From Cytospora piceicola (taxonomy: Eukaryota; Ascomycota; Sordariomycetes; Diaporthales; Cytosporaceae), in the NCBI GenBank assembly GCA_023375675.1, contig JALQBC010000002.1, positions 2,046,001 to 2,110,000 of the forward strand: a stretch of 64,000 bases of DNA, in the 5' to 3' direction. Below are positions 1 through 12,254 of this stretch, in pieces; position 1 is the stretch's first letter; each line of letters begins with the position of its first letter. Both the position numbers and the translations under genes were made by a program. The notes below the pieces were generated by a model. It was given only the letters and a program-made list of their open reading frames with translations. It did not search any database and was not told the DNA's origin.

Positions 1-1
1 G

Positions 2-1345
2 ACCTACGCACTCGGGACCAATCCTGACTGCGACGGTGTGCCCATGGACGAGCCCACTTTTGCTGCTGTGTCGTCCGTCTTCACCATCGGCGGTCTGGTC
101 GGTGCTCTCGCATCCGGGCCCATCACCTCCAAGAAAGGTAGATGGCTGTCCATGCAGATAACCGCCGTGACCTTCGTCCTCGGCGCTGCCATCGAGGCTG
201 TCGCTCCTATGGCCTGGACCATGGGTGTTGGACGGTTCATCTCTGGTCTCGGCTCCGGTGCCAGCACCGTTATCGTTCCGCTGTACATTTCCGAGGTGGC
301 CCCGCCTGCTGAGAGGGGTTTCTTTGGCGCCTTCACACAGATCAGTTGCAATGTGGGGATTCTCGTCGCCCAGGTGCTGGGCTACTTCTTGAGCTATGGC
401 AAGGCCTGGCGTTGGATCCTGGGAATAAGCGGCCTCATCGCTGCTGCCCAGGGTGTCTCCACCTTTTTGATCCCCGAGAGTCCCGTCTGGACGGCTACTG
501 TGAAGGGGGACGTCGCGAGTGGCAGGAGGATTCTGCAGCGAATCCGTGGCCGGGGTGCCAACATCGACGATGAAGTCGTTCTCTGGGAAGCCGGTTCCGC
601 CAAGGACGTCACCAGTGAGGAGACAGGCCTCCTCGGACCACCCGAAGGAGGTGCTGCGCTTGTTCCGGAGCACGACGAGGTCCAGCATATTGGAGTCATG
701 CAGGCTCTCAAGGATCCGTTGTACCGACCTGCTATGATCGTGGTCACGGGCATCATGTTCGCCCAGCAGCTCTGTGGCATCAACTCTATTGTCATGTACT
801 CGGTAGCCCTCCTCAACGGCCTACTACCCCTCAGCTCCATCGTCCTCACAATACTCGTCTCGGCCGTCAACCTCGTCATGACAGCTGCATGCTCGCCCCT
901 CCCGGACAAGTGGGGTCGCAAGACATGCCTGCTCGCCTCCATCGTCGGGCAGGGTATCTCCTCGCTCATCCTCGCCATCTCCATCCTCACAGGCTTCAAG
1001 ATTATGTCTGCCCTGGCGGTGGGCGGCTTCGTGGCCTTCTTCGCCGTCGGCCTGGGCCCCGTGCCGTTTATCCTCGCGTCCGAGTTGGTGGGCCAAGAGG
1101 CCGTCGGTGCGACGCAGAGTTGGTGCCTGGCCACCAACTACACGGCTACCTTCCTTGTCGCGCAATTCTTCCCCATCGTCAACACGGCCCTGAACGGCTG
1201 GCTGGGCGGGCGCGGCGGATGGGTATACTTCATCTTTGCAGGGTTTGCGGCATTGTTTACGCTGTTCATTGCCACATGGGTGCCGGAAACCAAGGGCAAG
1301 AAGGATGCCGACGAGGTTTGGGGCCGGACGAGACGACTGGACTGA
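2..1345 (+). CDS. MFS sugar transporter, 5' end outside window
   Basis: Major facilitator superfamily, sugar-porter type. The frame is open from base 2, so the first residues lie left of the window and 447 codons are visible before TGA at 1343-1345. Family signs are a first-loop Gly-rich stretch (GGLVGAL), the GRFISGLGSG helix, the PESP motif after helix 6, QQLCGINSIVMYS in helix 7, a DKWGRKT loop and a terminal PETKGK motif. The layout fits yeast YBR241C/vacuolar hexose-type carriers: a short luminal loop before PMDEPTF and a long central loop. No intron is seen in the visible part. It converges on the racemase gene with about 160 bp between stops. The sugar-porter family is firm; the exact substrate and vacuolar location are inference. 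Confidence 0.9.
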   Translation, partial: TYALGTNPDCDGVPMDEPTFAAVSSVFTIGGLVGALASGPITSKKGRWLSMQITAVTFVLGAAIEAVAPMAWTMGVGRFISGLGSGASTVIVPLYISEVAPPAERGFFGAFTQISCNVGILVAQVLGYFLSYGKAWRWILGISGLIAAAQGVSTFLIPESPVWTATVKGDVASGRRILQRIRGRGANIDDEVVLWEAGSAKDVTSEETGLLGPPEGGAALVPEHDEVQHIGVMQALKDPLYRPAMIVVTGIMFAQQLCGINSIVMYSVALLNGLLPLSSIVLTILVSAVNLVMTAACSPLPDKWGRKTCLLASIVGQGISSLILAISILTGFKIMSALAVGGFVAFFAVGLGPVPFILASELVGQEAVGATQSWCLATNYTATFLVAQFFPIVNTALNGWLGGRGGWVYFIFAGFAALFTLFIATWVPETKGKKDADEVWGRTRRLD

Positions 1346-1506
1346 TTGTAGGGATTTTTGAAGTAAGTTTGCGTGTCTGGTGAAAATTTAGGTAATGTCA
1401 TAAGCATCTCCCACATTACTACCATATGTACATGCAACTTCCAATATACCTATAATGCAACGGCATAGTTGCATGGACAAGATCACTGCCACGTTTCCAT
1501 GCTCTA

Positions 1507-2181
1507 CTATCCTGGCAGTCGCGGGTCCTGGAACATCCTCTTGTTCTTAACCATCTGCTCGAGAGCCCCAATGCCCGCCCTGACGCCATCAATGACATAG
1601 ACCCTTTCTGCCAGCTCTGCGGGGTATTCCTCCCAGATGGTACACCGGACCATGTCCTCCAAGCCGGCCATGCCTGCACAGCCCATAACGACACACTGGG
1701 CATAACCTCGACGCAGGAGCCGTTTGGTAGCCTCCTTCAACCTGCGGTGGACGACCTCCGGGGGGACGTCGCCGTGAAAGTCACCAGCATCCAGGCCTGT
1801 CGAGTGCACACCGAGGAACAAGCCGTTGTTCTGCTCGCCCGACTGTCCGAGATAGTTCTTGAGACCGGCGGTGAGATGGTCCTCCCAGAACTTCCCCGTG
1901 GTGACGATGCCCCAGCCGGTAGCACCGTCGTCCCCCCGGCGTAGCAACGGCAGTGCCGCGAGGATGCTGGCTTCGAAAATGCCCGTGACGGGGAGAGCAT
2001 GGTTCTCGGCTGTTGCTATCCTGCCCACTAGGGTGTGGACACTGTAGCAGGCGACGAGAGCGCCGTCGTAGTGTTTCAGCATGCCTGTCTCTTGGAGGTT
2101 CTTCATGACGACCTCCTCACTAGCCTTTATGTCTTGGCCGTGGTTAATGCTGGCCGGGCTCTCGGGAGGTGCCGTGTACAT
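1507..2181 (-). CDS. Asp/Glu/hydantoin racemase family (DCG1-like), start uncertain
   Basis: A frame of 224 residues from ATG 2181. It matches the hydantoin-racemase/DCG1 family: TAPPESPASIN near the N-terminus, a first cysteine in ALVACYS (Cys45) and a second in VVMGCAGM (Cys168), the two positions that act as acid/base pair in the Asp/Glu racemase superfamily. Family members usually begin about 35 residues earlier with a (I/V)NPN motif. That part is present upstream (2182-2256) but is broken by stops and frame changes, so this ORF alone lacks the first beta strand and part of the active site. Either the gene is a recent pseudogene or the assembly has two indels there. It converges with the sugar transporter and diverges from ARP2. 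Confidence 0.72.
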   Translation of the reverse strand: MYTAPPESPASINHGQDIKASEEVVMKNLQETGMLKHYDGALVACYSVHTLVGRIATAENHALPVTGIFEASILAALPLLRRGDDGATGWGIVTTGKFWEDHLTAGLKNYLGQSGEQNNGLFLGVHSTGLDAGDFHGDVPPEVVHRRLKEATKRLLRRGYAQCVVMGCAGMAGLEDMVRCTIWEEYPAELAERVYVIDGVRAGIGALEQMVKNKRMFQDPRLPG

Positions 2182-2256
2182 GGTGATGTCGACGGACTAT
2201 GAAGACGGCTACTGCATCAGCCATCGTTTTGGCCCTGTGGGATTGATGTTTCTAAG
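2182..2256 (-). pseudogene. Broken N-terminal segment of the DCG1-like racemase
   Basis: On the minus strand, frame a reads LRNINPTGPK (2256-2227), which resembles the family's N-terminal INPN...K motif. Frame b then reads MADAVAVFIV (2224-2195), which resembles the next helix. Frame a resumes with SVDITMYTAPP into the main ORF. Frame a alone meets TAG twice between these pieces. One missing base near 2226 and one extra base near 2193 would account for both shifts. No GT...AG pair of usable length reconciles the pieces. Confidence 0.5.
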
Positions 2257-3174
2257 TTATGAAAAGATGAAATGGCCGAGGGGCGACTCGCCCATCTTTC
2301 GATATATGGTAGATAGACGGTTTGCTCGATGAATTATCCATGATCCTCCTTCCCTTAATTATAGAGGACTCATACATGTGGAAGATCTAAGGTCATTATG
2401 GCGCGCTCCATGCCATCGGTCATTTCATGGGACGAGTTCGGGTTGATGACCAGCAACCGTATGTTTCTCCTGGGAGATAGGGTGGTCATCTTGGAAGATG
2501 GAGTGGGTTGGCACAGAAGATGAGTTTCCGGTCAGACTATAAAATTTGATACAACCGTGGGGAGGATGGACTTGAACGTAAAGCAAAGGTGAGGCTGGAG
2601 TTGAAGCTGGGGAGCACTCGAGATAGGGTGATTGTATTGTTATGAGGGGTTCCATCGAGATACTGTAGATAGATGTACCCAGGTACGTACCGCAGTGTCG
2701 GTATGTACCTAGGTACCTAGGTGAGGACTCAATCAGGCAGGTGGGGCACTTTCATAAGCCACACTTGCTGCCTGCCACAGTGCTGCATGTATACGTATCT
2801 CAGTACCAACGTACCTATCTCGCTCAGCCACAGCAGTCAACTGTGACCCATGTGCCTTATTTGTAGGTGCCCCTGAGTCGGCCGAAGCTACTCTAGGCCC
2901 AGGCACACTGCTCCCCTAAGCCAGCCAATCCAGAACCCACCCCACACCGCGCGACCGCCTACCGTGTACCGTCATTGCCAGCAACCGACCGCCAGCACCG
3001 GCCGACAACAACGACCACCACGGACGACCATTGACCATCTACCATTCCGTTGTTTGAGCTTCCCCAGAACGACCAACACCAACGCCCATCCTCGGAGCCT
3101 TGTCAACACCCCCCATCTCAGCTCGCGGGAACTCTTTCAACAAAGTAGTCTCAGCTCCTAGCCTCACTGGCAAG
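2257..3174. promoter_or_regulatory. Divergent intergenic region, racemase / ARP2
   Basis: No convincing gene. It holds a double TACCTAGG element at 2706-2722 with more GTACC words around it, and a C-rich, CACC/ACGACC-rich stretch before the ARP2 start that looks like a transcribed leader. Short ORFs here have no recognisable content. Confidence 0.5.
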
Positions 3175-4683
3175 ATGGCCAATCCTCCTCCCATTGGTAT
3201 GCTTCCCACGTATTACCCATCCCCCTTCCAAGTTTCCAGCTCCCAGATCCCATCTCTGCCCCGGAAAGCAGCTCCTCCTCCTCCTCCTCCTCCTCCTCCT
3301 TCTCCTCCTCCTCCTACTGCTGCTTCTGCCCTTCCCTCTCCCATAGTGCTCACTTTCATGCAAATGCATATGCGCATATACATGCACATATAGCTAACCT
3401 CTAACCTCTTTTACCCTCAATCTAGTCCTCGATGGCGGTACCGGCTTCCTCAAGGTCGGCTATGCCGCCCAAAACTTCCCCGAGTTCCAATACCCCTCCA
3501 TCGTCGGCCGACCGATCATACGTACCGAGGAGAAGGGTGCCGGCGCCGGCGAGGCAGAGATGATTATCAAGGATATCATGTGCGGTGACGAGGCCGCAGC
3601 CGCCCGTACCATGCTGCAGATATCCTACCCCATGGAGAACGGCATCGTCAAGAAGTGGGATGACATGCAGCACCTGTGGGACTACACCTTCCACGAGAAG
3701 ATGAAGGTCGAGACCGAGGGCCGCAAGATCCTGCTGACCGAGCCCCCGATGAACCCCCTCAAGAACAGGGAGCAGATGTGCGAGGTTATGTTTGATCGCT
3801 ATCAATTTGGCGGTGTCTACGTGGCCATCCAGGCCGTGTTGGCCCTGTACGCACAAGGTATGTTGCATTACCTTGGCTGAGCTGTCTACTACTGCTACGT
3901 ACGTGTATGATGAATGCCATGAATACTCACACGTGCCCTCCTTGCATTACAGGCCTCTCCTCCGGTGTCGTGGTCGACTCGGGCGACGGTGTCACCCACA
4001 TCGTCCCCGTCTACGAATCCGTCGTCCTCAACCACCTCACCCGCCGCCTCGACGTGGCCGGCCGCGACGTCACGCGCAACCTGATCGCCCTGCTCCTCCG
4101 GAGGGGCTACGCCCTGAACCGCACGGCCGACTTCGAGACGGTCCGCCAGATCAAGGAGAAGCTGTGCTACGTGAGCTACGACCTGGAGCTGGACAAGCGC
4201 CTGAGCGAGGACACGACCGTCCTGGTCGAGAGCTACACGCTGCCCGACGGCCGCGTGATCCGCGTGGGCAGCGAGAGGTTCGAGGCCCCCGAGTGCCTGT
4301 TCCAGCCCCACCTCGTCGACTGCGAGCAGCCCGGCATGGCCGAGTTCCTGTTCAACACCATCCAGGCGGCCGACGTCGACGTGCGCTCGTCGCTCTTCAA
4401 GGCCATCGTCCTGTCCGGAGGCAGCAGCATGTACCCGGGCCTGCCGTCGCGGCTGGAGAAGGAGCTGAAGCAGCTGTGGCTGACGAGGGTGCTGGGGGGC
4501 AACCCGGAGCGGCTGAGCAAGTTCAAGGTCAGGATAGAAGACCCTCCGAGACGGCGACACATGGTGTTCCTGGGAGGTGCGGTCCTGGCCAACATCATGG
4601 CCGACAAGGAGAGCATGTGGATCACGAAGCAGGAGTGGGAGGAGCAAGGCCCAAGGGTCCTGGAGAAGCTGGGTCCAAGATAG
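3175..4683 (+). CDS. ARP2: Actin-related protein 2 (Arp2/3 complex subunit)
   Basis: Three exons: 3175-3196, 3426-3857 and 3953-4683, joined by GTATGC..TAG and GTATGT..CAG introns, giving 394 residues (yeast Arp2 is 391). The first exon codes only MANPPPI plus one base; the join restores the actin-fold phosphate loop [13 protein letters not shown]. Arp2 hallmarks follow: [51 protein letters not shown] (second phosphate loop), [29 protein letters not shown] and [20 protein letters not shown]. It nucleates branched actin filaments at endocytic patches and hyphal tips. Intron 1 holds a CTC microsatellite at about 3274-3315. The gene diverges from the racemase and is followed by a 2 kb gap before SSN3. 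Identification is essentially certain. Confidence 0.97.
3274..3315 (+). repeat. CTC/TCC trinucleotide microsatellite in ARP2 intron 1
   Basis: About a dozen CTC units with one TTC interruption. It lies inside the 229-nt first intron of ARP2, so length changes should not affect the protein. Confidence 0.85.
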
Positions 4684-6751
4684 TAGCAGTGTCAAGTAGT
4701 TGTTGTAGTATTAGGCGGGGGTGGAATAGTGGCATTGGGTTTCTCAGCACGGAGCATAGTGAATTACGGCAAGACTTCAAAAAACAAACACCAAGCAGTC
4801 CAGTTCCTTTTTTTCCGACCTGCAATCGAAGGAGGGAACAAATACGGTGCTCAAACCACCTGCTTAGGTGGTTATTGTTGTACATACAAATAGTACATGA
4901 ATCGCCGTCCATTTCCAGGGGCAGTGGCAGGTAGTTCAACGGTGGTGGACGAAACTTGCGCCAGGTCTGTTCGTAGCCGGCCGAGCAGGTGCGATACGGG
5001 TGCAGGTGAAGGTGATATAGTATAATACTGCTTCGACTTATATCTTCTGGTTGTGGGTTATGCTGTCTGTCTCTTCATGTATCCCATTGCATCAACCGAC
5101 CTGCCGAGCCATGACCAGCCGCCTAGTCCGACGTTGCATCTTGCCGTGGGAGAGCTCCCCGGGGATTGCGTATTCATATTGGCCAGCTGTGAACCAATCA
5201 ATCCGACGGGAGCGAAGCCGCTCGACGCTTGCTCGTCAGCGAGATTAGCTCTCTGGTGGGAGTTTGTGTCTACTTTACTTTACGGCCGACCTGAGCCGAG
5301 GTGAAAGCAGGAAACCTTGCAAGATACACACACGTTGTACCAACTCCTCAATCGACATCTACGCCTTGCTACGAGTAGAAACAGCACAGCCAGTTTTTTA
5401 TATATATGTTCCAGAGCATCAGCCTTACTCGCCTTCGGCGGATTCCTTAAACAACGACCAGCATACCCCCGAGATTTACCCGGACAGTGCCCGTCGTCGG
5501 CGGACATCTTCCTCTATCCATCTGTCCTTCGGCGTGTACCGGAGGAAGAGGAGAAGGAGGAGGAGGAGGAGGGAAGAGAGCACTTGAGGGGACGAGAGGA
5601 AGAGATATGACAAACCCGGTGTCGTCGGCTGCTGCTCAAGGCTCAGGCACGCGGCCAAAGAGCATCCTGAAGAGGACTGTCCAAGCTGACTTTGAAGGTG
5701 AGAATCACTGGAACCATGCCGTATTCTATTGTATCGCGTATCACGTATCACGTACCGACATTGATGCTGTACCTCTGATTCATTGAAGCACATCTCGGTG
5801 CTGTCCAGTTTATATTGCTGCCGTCTTTTTATATTGGGGCAGATAAACATTGATCGAGTGACCAATCCACTGGATGAGACCAATTGATGTTGGGTTTTGT
5901 TACTTGTTCATACAGTCATTAACTTGATCTGATTGCGGTTATGGCACACGGAGAAGAACAGATATGATTGACGAAGCATCATACTTTTTTCTCTCCTACT
6001 CACTGAGAACCTTTACACATACATACATACATATACACACACTCTCATCCTTCTTTTATATCTGCTCAACAGCCTTCACCTCAACCTCAAACAAAACAAA
6101 CAACAACAAAAAACAACAAAAAAAATGGAAAAGAAAGAAGAAAAAAAGAACACATGAAAAATTCAAATTCCGTTTCTTCTTCACATATTCAGAATAATCA
6201 TCACCACCACTTTCTCACCCTCATCATTTACCCGGCTTAGTTGACCCCTTTCAATCGAATACATCACATACATCTTACTTCCTACCCTAACCCAGACCCC
6301 CTTTTCTCGTTGCTGTTGGCTTGTTGGTTGTTGATCGTCGGTCACCTTCAATTCGTTCCGCTTCTCACATCTGACACACACGCACACACGCACACACCGG
6401 CCCCATCTTCACCCGTGGGGAAACCGGAAACGGGGGGCCGATCTTACAGTACTTCTCTCTTTTCCCTTCCTGTCCCGATATATTGAAGTTCCTTGCCGAG
6501 TCCTTCGGTCCCCCGTCAAACTTCGGATGGTCAGGTCAGCTGGAATCGGCCAATCGTGACGGTGAATACCGGATCTTCCGACTTCAGCCTGACAATATGA
6601 ATGCGTGACATCTTCCGAGATCTTCGCCCCAGTCCCCCCACCACCAGCGCCATACCTCCTTACTGCTGTTCTCGTACCTTGATCGACCTCGTCGCATTCA
6701 TTGTCATTAACCTTGTCATTACCACCATCATCGTCATCATCACTACTAAAC
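4684..6751. promoter_or_regulatory. ARP2 3' region and long SSN3 upstream region
   Basis: No convincing gene in about 2 kb. A small ATG frame at 5607 encodes MTNPVSSAAAQ...SILKRT and ends at a donor-like GAAG|GTGAGA, but no partner exon could be found, so it is either a short upstream ORF or an unexplained exon. An A-rich stretch lies around 6090-6150, CACACA tracts at 6378-6398 and pyrimidine-rich CATCATCAC sequence just before the SSN3 start. It probably contains the SSN3 promoter and leader. Confidence 0.45.
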
Positions 6752-8308
6752 ATGATGAACTCGTCGGCGTCAGCAAGGCAATATGGTCTGACCCGGCAGT
6801 CATCGTCATCAACTCTTCAAAGCAGACCTGGCATCGCAAGGCAGGGCTCATCCACATGTATTACCACCTCCATCCTCTCTCATCTCACTTCATTCCTCGT
6901 GTTTACCTGACCTCACCACTCACCGCTCACCGCTCACCGCTCACTCATCCTCGATTATCATCCTTTCTCAGGCTGACCTCCTTCCATAGACCCCTCAGAC
7001 CGTGGCTATGGCTCATCCGTCGGCTACCAGTCCAAAGTCCGTGTCATAGACAGGTACAAAGTCATCGGCTTCATCAGCAGTGGAACCTATGGCCGTGTGT
7101 ACAAAGCCGTCGGCCGGCAGGGCCAGACGGGCGAGTTCGCCATCAAGAAGTTCAAGCCGGACAAGGAGGGCGAGATCGTGAGCTACACGGGCATCTCGCA
7201 GTCTGCCGTCCGCGAGATGGCCCTGTGCAGCGAGCTGGGCCACGCCAACGTCATCAGGCTGCAGGAGATCATCCTCGAGGACAAGTGCATCTTTATGGTG
7301 TTTGAGTACGCCGAGCACGACCTGCTGCAGATCATCCACCACCACACCCAGCAGCCCAGGCATCCCATCCCGCCGGCCACCATCAAGAGCATCATGTTCC
7401 AGCTGCTGAACGGCTGCCAGTACCTCCACTCCAACTGGGTCCTGCACCGGGACCTGAAGCCCGCCAACATCATGGTCACGTCGTCGGGCGAGGTCAAGAT
7501 CGGCGATCTGGGGCTGGCGAGGATGTTCCAGAAGCCCCTCCACAGCCTCTACAGCGGCGATAAGGTCGTCGTGACCATCTGGTACCGCGCGCCCGAGCTC
7601 CTCCTGGGCAGCCGCCACTACACGCCCGCCATCGACATGTGGGCGCTGGGCTGCATCTTCGCCGAGCTGCTGAGCCTGCGGCCCATTTTCAAAGGGGAGG
7701 AGGCCAAGATGGACAGCAAGAAGACGGTGCCGTTCCAGCGGAACCAGATGCAGAAGATCGTCGACATCATGGGCCTGCCGACCAAGGAGCGCTGGCCGCT
7801 GCTCGTGCACATGCCCGAGTACACCTCGCTGCCGCAGCTCCAGCCGCCCATGACCCACGGCGGCCACGGCGGTGGTGGCGGCAGGCACGGAGGGGGACAC
7901 CACGGGGGCCACCACGGGGGCCACGCGCAGCCGGCGGGCAGCCAGCTGGAGAAGTGGTACTACAGCACCATCAACACGTCGACGGGCACGAGCAACCCGG
8001 CCCCCAACGGCGGGCCCAGCAGCCTCGCCAGCCTCGGGGCCGAGGGGTACAAGCTGCTGGCCGGGCTCCTCGAGTACGACCCCGAGAGGCGGCTGACGGC
8101 GGCGCAGGCGCTGCAGCACGCCTTCTTCACCACGGGCCCGGACAAGGTCAGCGCAAACTGCTTCGAGGGGCTCAAGGTCGAGTACCCGCACCGGAGGGTG
8201 AGCCAGGACGACAACGACATCAGGACGAGCAGCTTGCCTGGTACCAAGAGGAGCGGGCTGCCGGACGATTCATTGGTCAGGCCGGGCAAGAGGGTCAAGG
8301 AGGGTTAA
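6752..8308 (+). CDS. SSN3: Mediator kinase-module cyclin-dependent kinase (CDK8/Srb10)
   Basis: Two exons, 6752-6857 and 6990-8308, joined by GTATTA..TAG with matching phase (T|AC), 474 residues. The start [12 protein letters not shown] resembles Sordariomycete SSN3 starts as I recall them. Kinase features: P-loop [11 protein letters not shown] (about 65-74), Lys88 in FAIKKFK, the CDK8-type SQSAVRE helix (Glu111), HRDLKPAN (Asp190), DLGLAR (Asp208) and no T-loop phospho-Thr site (SLYSGDKVV), then [10 protein letters not shown] and [20 protein letters not shown]. The C-terminus [28 protein letters not shown] is diagnostic. It partners cyclin C/SSN8 in the Mediator CDK8 module and phosphorylates RNA polymerase II CTD and transcription factors. 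A Gly/His-rich insert lies at about 326-350. It converges with ARF6. Confidence 0.96.
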
Positions 8309-9269
8309 GAGGCACTCTCGGGTTGGGAAACGGAATTATGCATATACAAGAGATGGGGAAGCATGGCGTTCGGATAGTACGGTGTGATTGATACAGATCA
8401 AGGAGGAATATGGATTTCAGAAGTTAGACAACATGTGTTTGTGGGACAGGACCAGTCCAGTCCAGAGCAAAATCAATGATTACTTCAGGGACGGTCAAAC
8501 CCGCCGCTTTTCCTCTAGCTTTCCTACCTACCCTGATAGACCGACGGTTGATTATCTACTCGAAATGCCGCCGTATAGCAGCACTTACCCACCCAGACAG
8601 ACACCGATCGCCATTCCTTCCTGCCCCTTTGTGCCCCTTTGCTGTCGCCATCGCCTTCGCCATCGCCTTCGCCATCTGCCAATATCCGCATCTCTCTCTA
8701 AAATAGACACATACTAGATCCTTTCCTCCTCACTTCGCTGGGTATCCCTTTCTGCAAGTCGAAAATAGAGAGAAAAAAGAAGCGCCAAAACAAAATGACG
8801 AAAATTACATGGTTGTATAGAAAACGGGAAATTAGGGGGAGTCGTCAAACGTAGTAGCATGATACACGGGGAGAGGAAGAGTGCAAAAACAAAAGGGCGG
8901 GTGGAGGTGGAAGAGGAGAGGAAAGGGGCTGATGTATCATATGGGCGCCCGCTGAGTGTGGTCAAGGTCGCCCATCCAACGACCTGGGTGTGCATCTCTT
9001 TCACAACAATTGTCCCACCGAGCAGTTGCCACGTACTTTGCTGGTGGTTCCTGTTGAGGGCCCCTCTCTCAGCACCCCGGCCCCTTCCACAACCGCCTTT
9101 TCCAATGTAGTCGTGCATGTCTATCGCCGTTGCTTTGGGAATCACCTCACAGACTGGGTATTTGTGCCAGCCCCGTAGGGCACAGCACAGGGTGTCCACC
9201 ATAGTGTTATTTCCACATAGCGCCCTCAGGGCGTTGCCAGCCTACTGCTTCATAGCCCCCCTAGAGCTC
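8309..9269. other. Gene-free interval between convergent SSN3 and ARF6-type gene
   Basis: Shared 3' region of two convergent genes. It has a repeated CGCCAT(C/T)GC stretch near 8645-8680 and an A-rich patch at 8765-8830. No coding region is supported. Confidence 0.6.
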
Positions 9270-11763
<2,494 letters not shown>

Positions 11764-11859
11764 TGTCTGCCCCATGAATCGAACATGGGTTTCCTCGGAT
11801 CGTAATGTTTCTCTTGCAAGAACCACAACGAGGTGTACTGACCACTATACTAGGCAGAC
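11764..11859 (-). tRNA. tRNA-His (GTG) with an intron
   Basis: The minus strand folds as a tRNA. The acceptor stem is GTCTGCC/GGCAGAC with discriminator A, the D-arm lies within TAGTATAGTGGTCAGTAC, the anticodon stem is CCTCG/CGAGG, and the T-arm is CCATG-TTCGATT-CATGG. The loop reads TT-GTG-G, so the anticodon is GTG (His). A 24-nt intron follows position 37 (TTCTTGC...TTACGAT), leaving a 72-nt mature body. A 3' CCA is not encoded, as expected in eukaryotes. A T-rich terminator region lies downstream (A-run on the + strand near 11700-11720). Confidence 0.92.
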
Positions 11860-12254
11860 GATATTTGTTGACTATTGGAGAGACTTGAATACCTCGCTCA
11901 ACTCACAGAAAAACATGCCAACTTTCCTTTGACATATCACCAGACATATAAAAGCAATATTTCTTGATGTACTTACTCTTATTGCAACTAAGTTCCATGA
12001 TACTTTCAATGAGAATGAGCCAGATTGAATACATGGTGTCTGATTTACCATGGCCCAATATTCGCCGAATACAAATCACTTCACATCCCTGGCTCCTGAC
12101 TCTACTATCTAACAGGTATTCGATAATTATGTTTCCTTCATGAGCGTAAACATACTCCGCGTAAAGACAGAGTTACGAGCCCATTCAAGCATGCTTCACC
12201 TCCAGCCGATCAACCAATCAACCATTCATCATATCTATTTACCAGATCACCCTC
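11860..12254. other. Gap between tRNA-His and SGF29
   Basis: A+T-rich, no gene seen. It contains the 5' flank of the tRNA and the 3' flank of SGF29. Confidence 0.6.

Noticed and set aside
394..1137. 247-codon minus-strand ORF opposite the sugar transporter
   Set aside because: Antisense shadow of a clear transporter; high third-position G/C in the sense frame keeps the antisense frame open.
3792..4934. 380-codon plus-strand ORF over ARP2 exon 3
   Set aside because: Arg/Pro-rich alternative frame of ARP2; its composition is a by-product of GC-rich codons.
5607..5700. Possible first exon MTNPVSSAAAQ..SILKRT with a GTGAGA donor
   Set aside because: No downstream exon in a compatible phase could be found before SSN3, so it is mentioned only as part of the upstream region.
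7013..8191. 392-codon minus-strand ORF opposite SSN3
   Set aside because: Antisense shadow; no motif, and SSN3 on the other strand is unmistakable.
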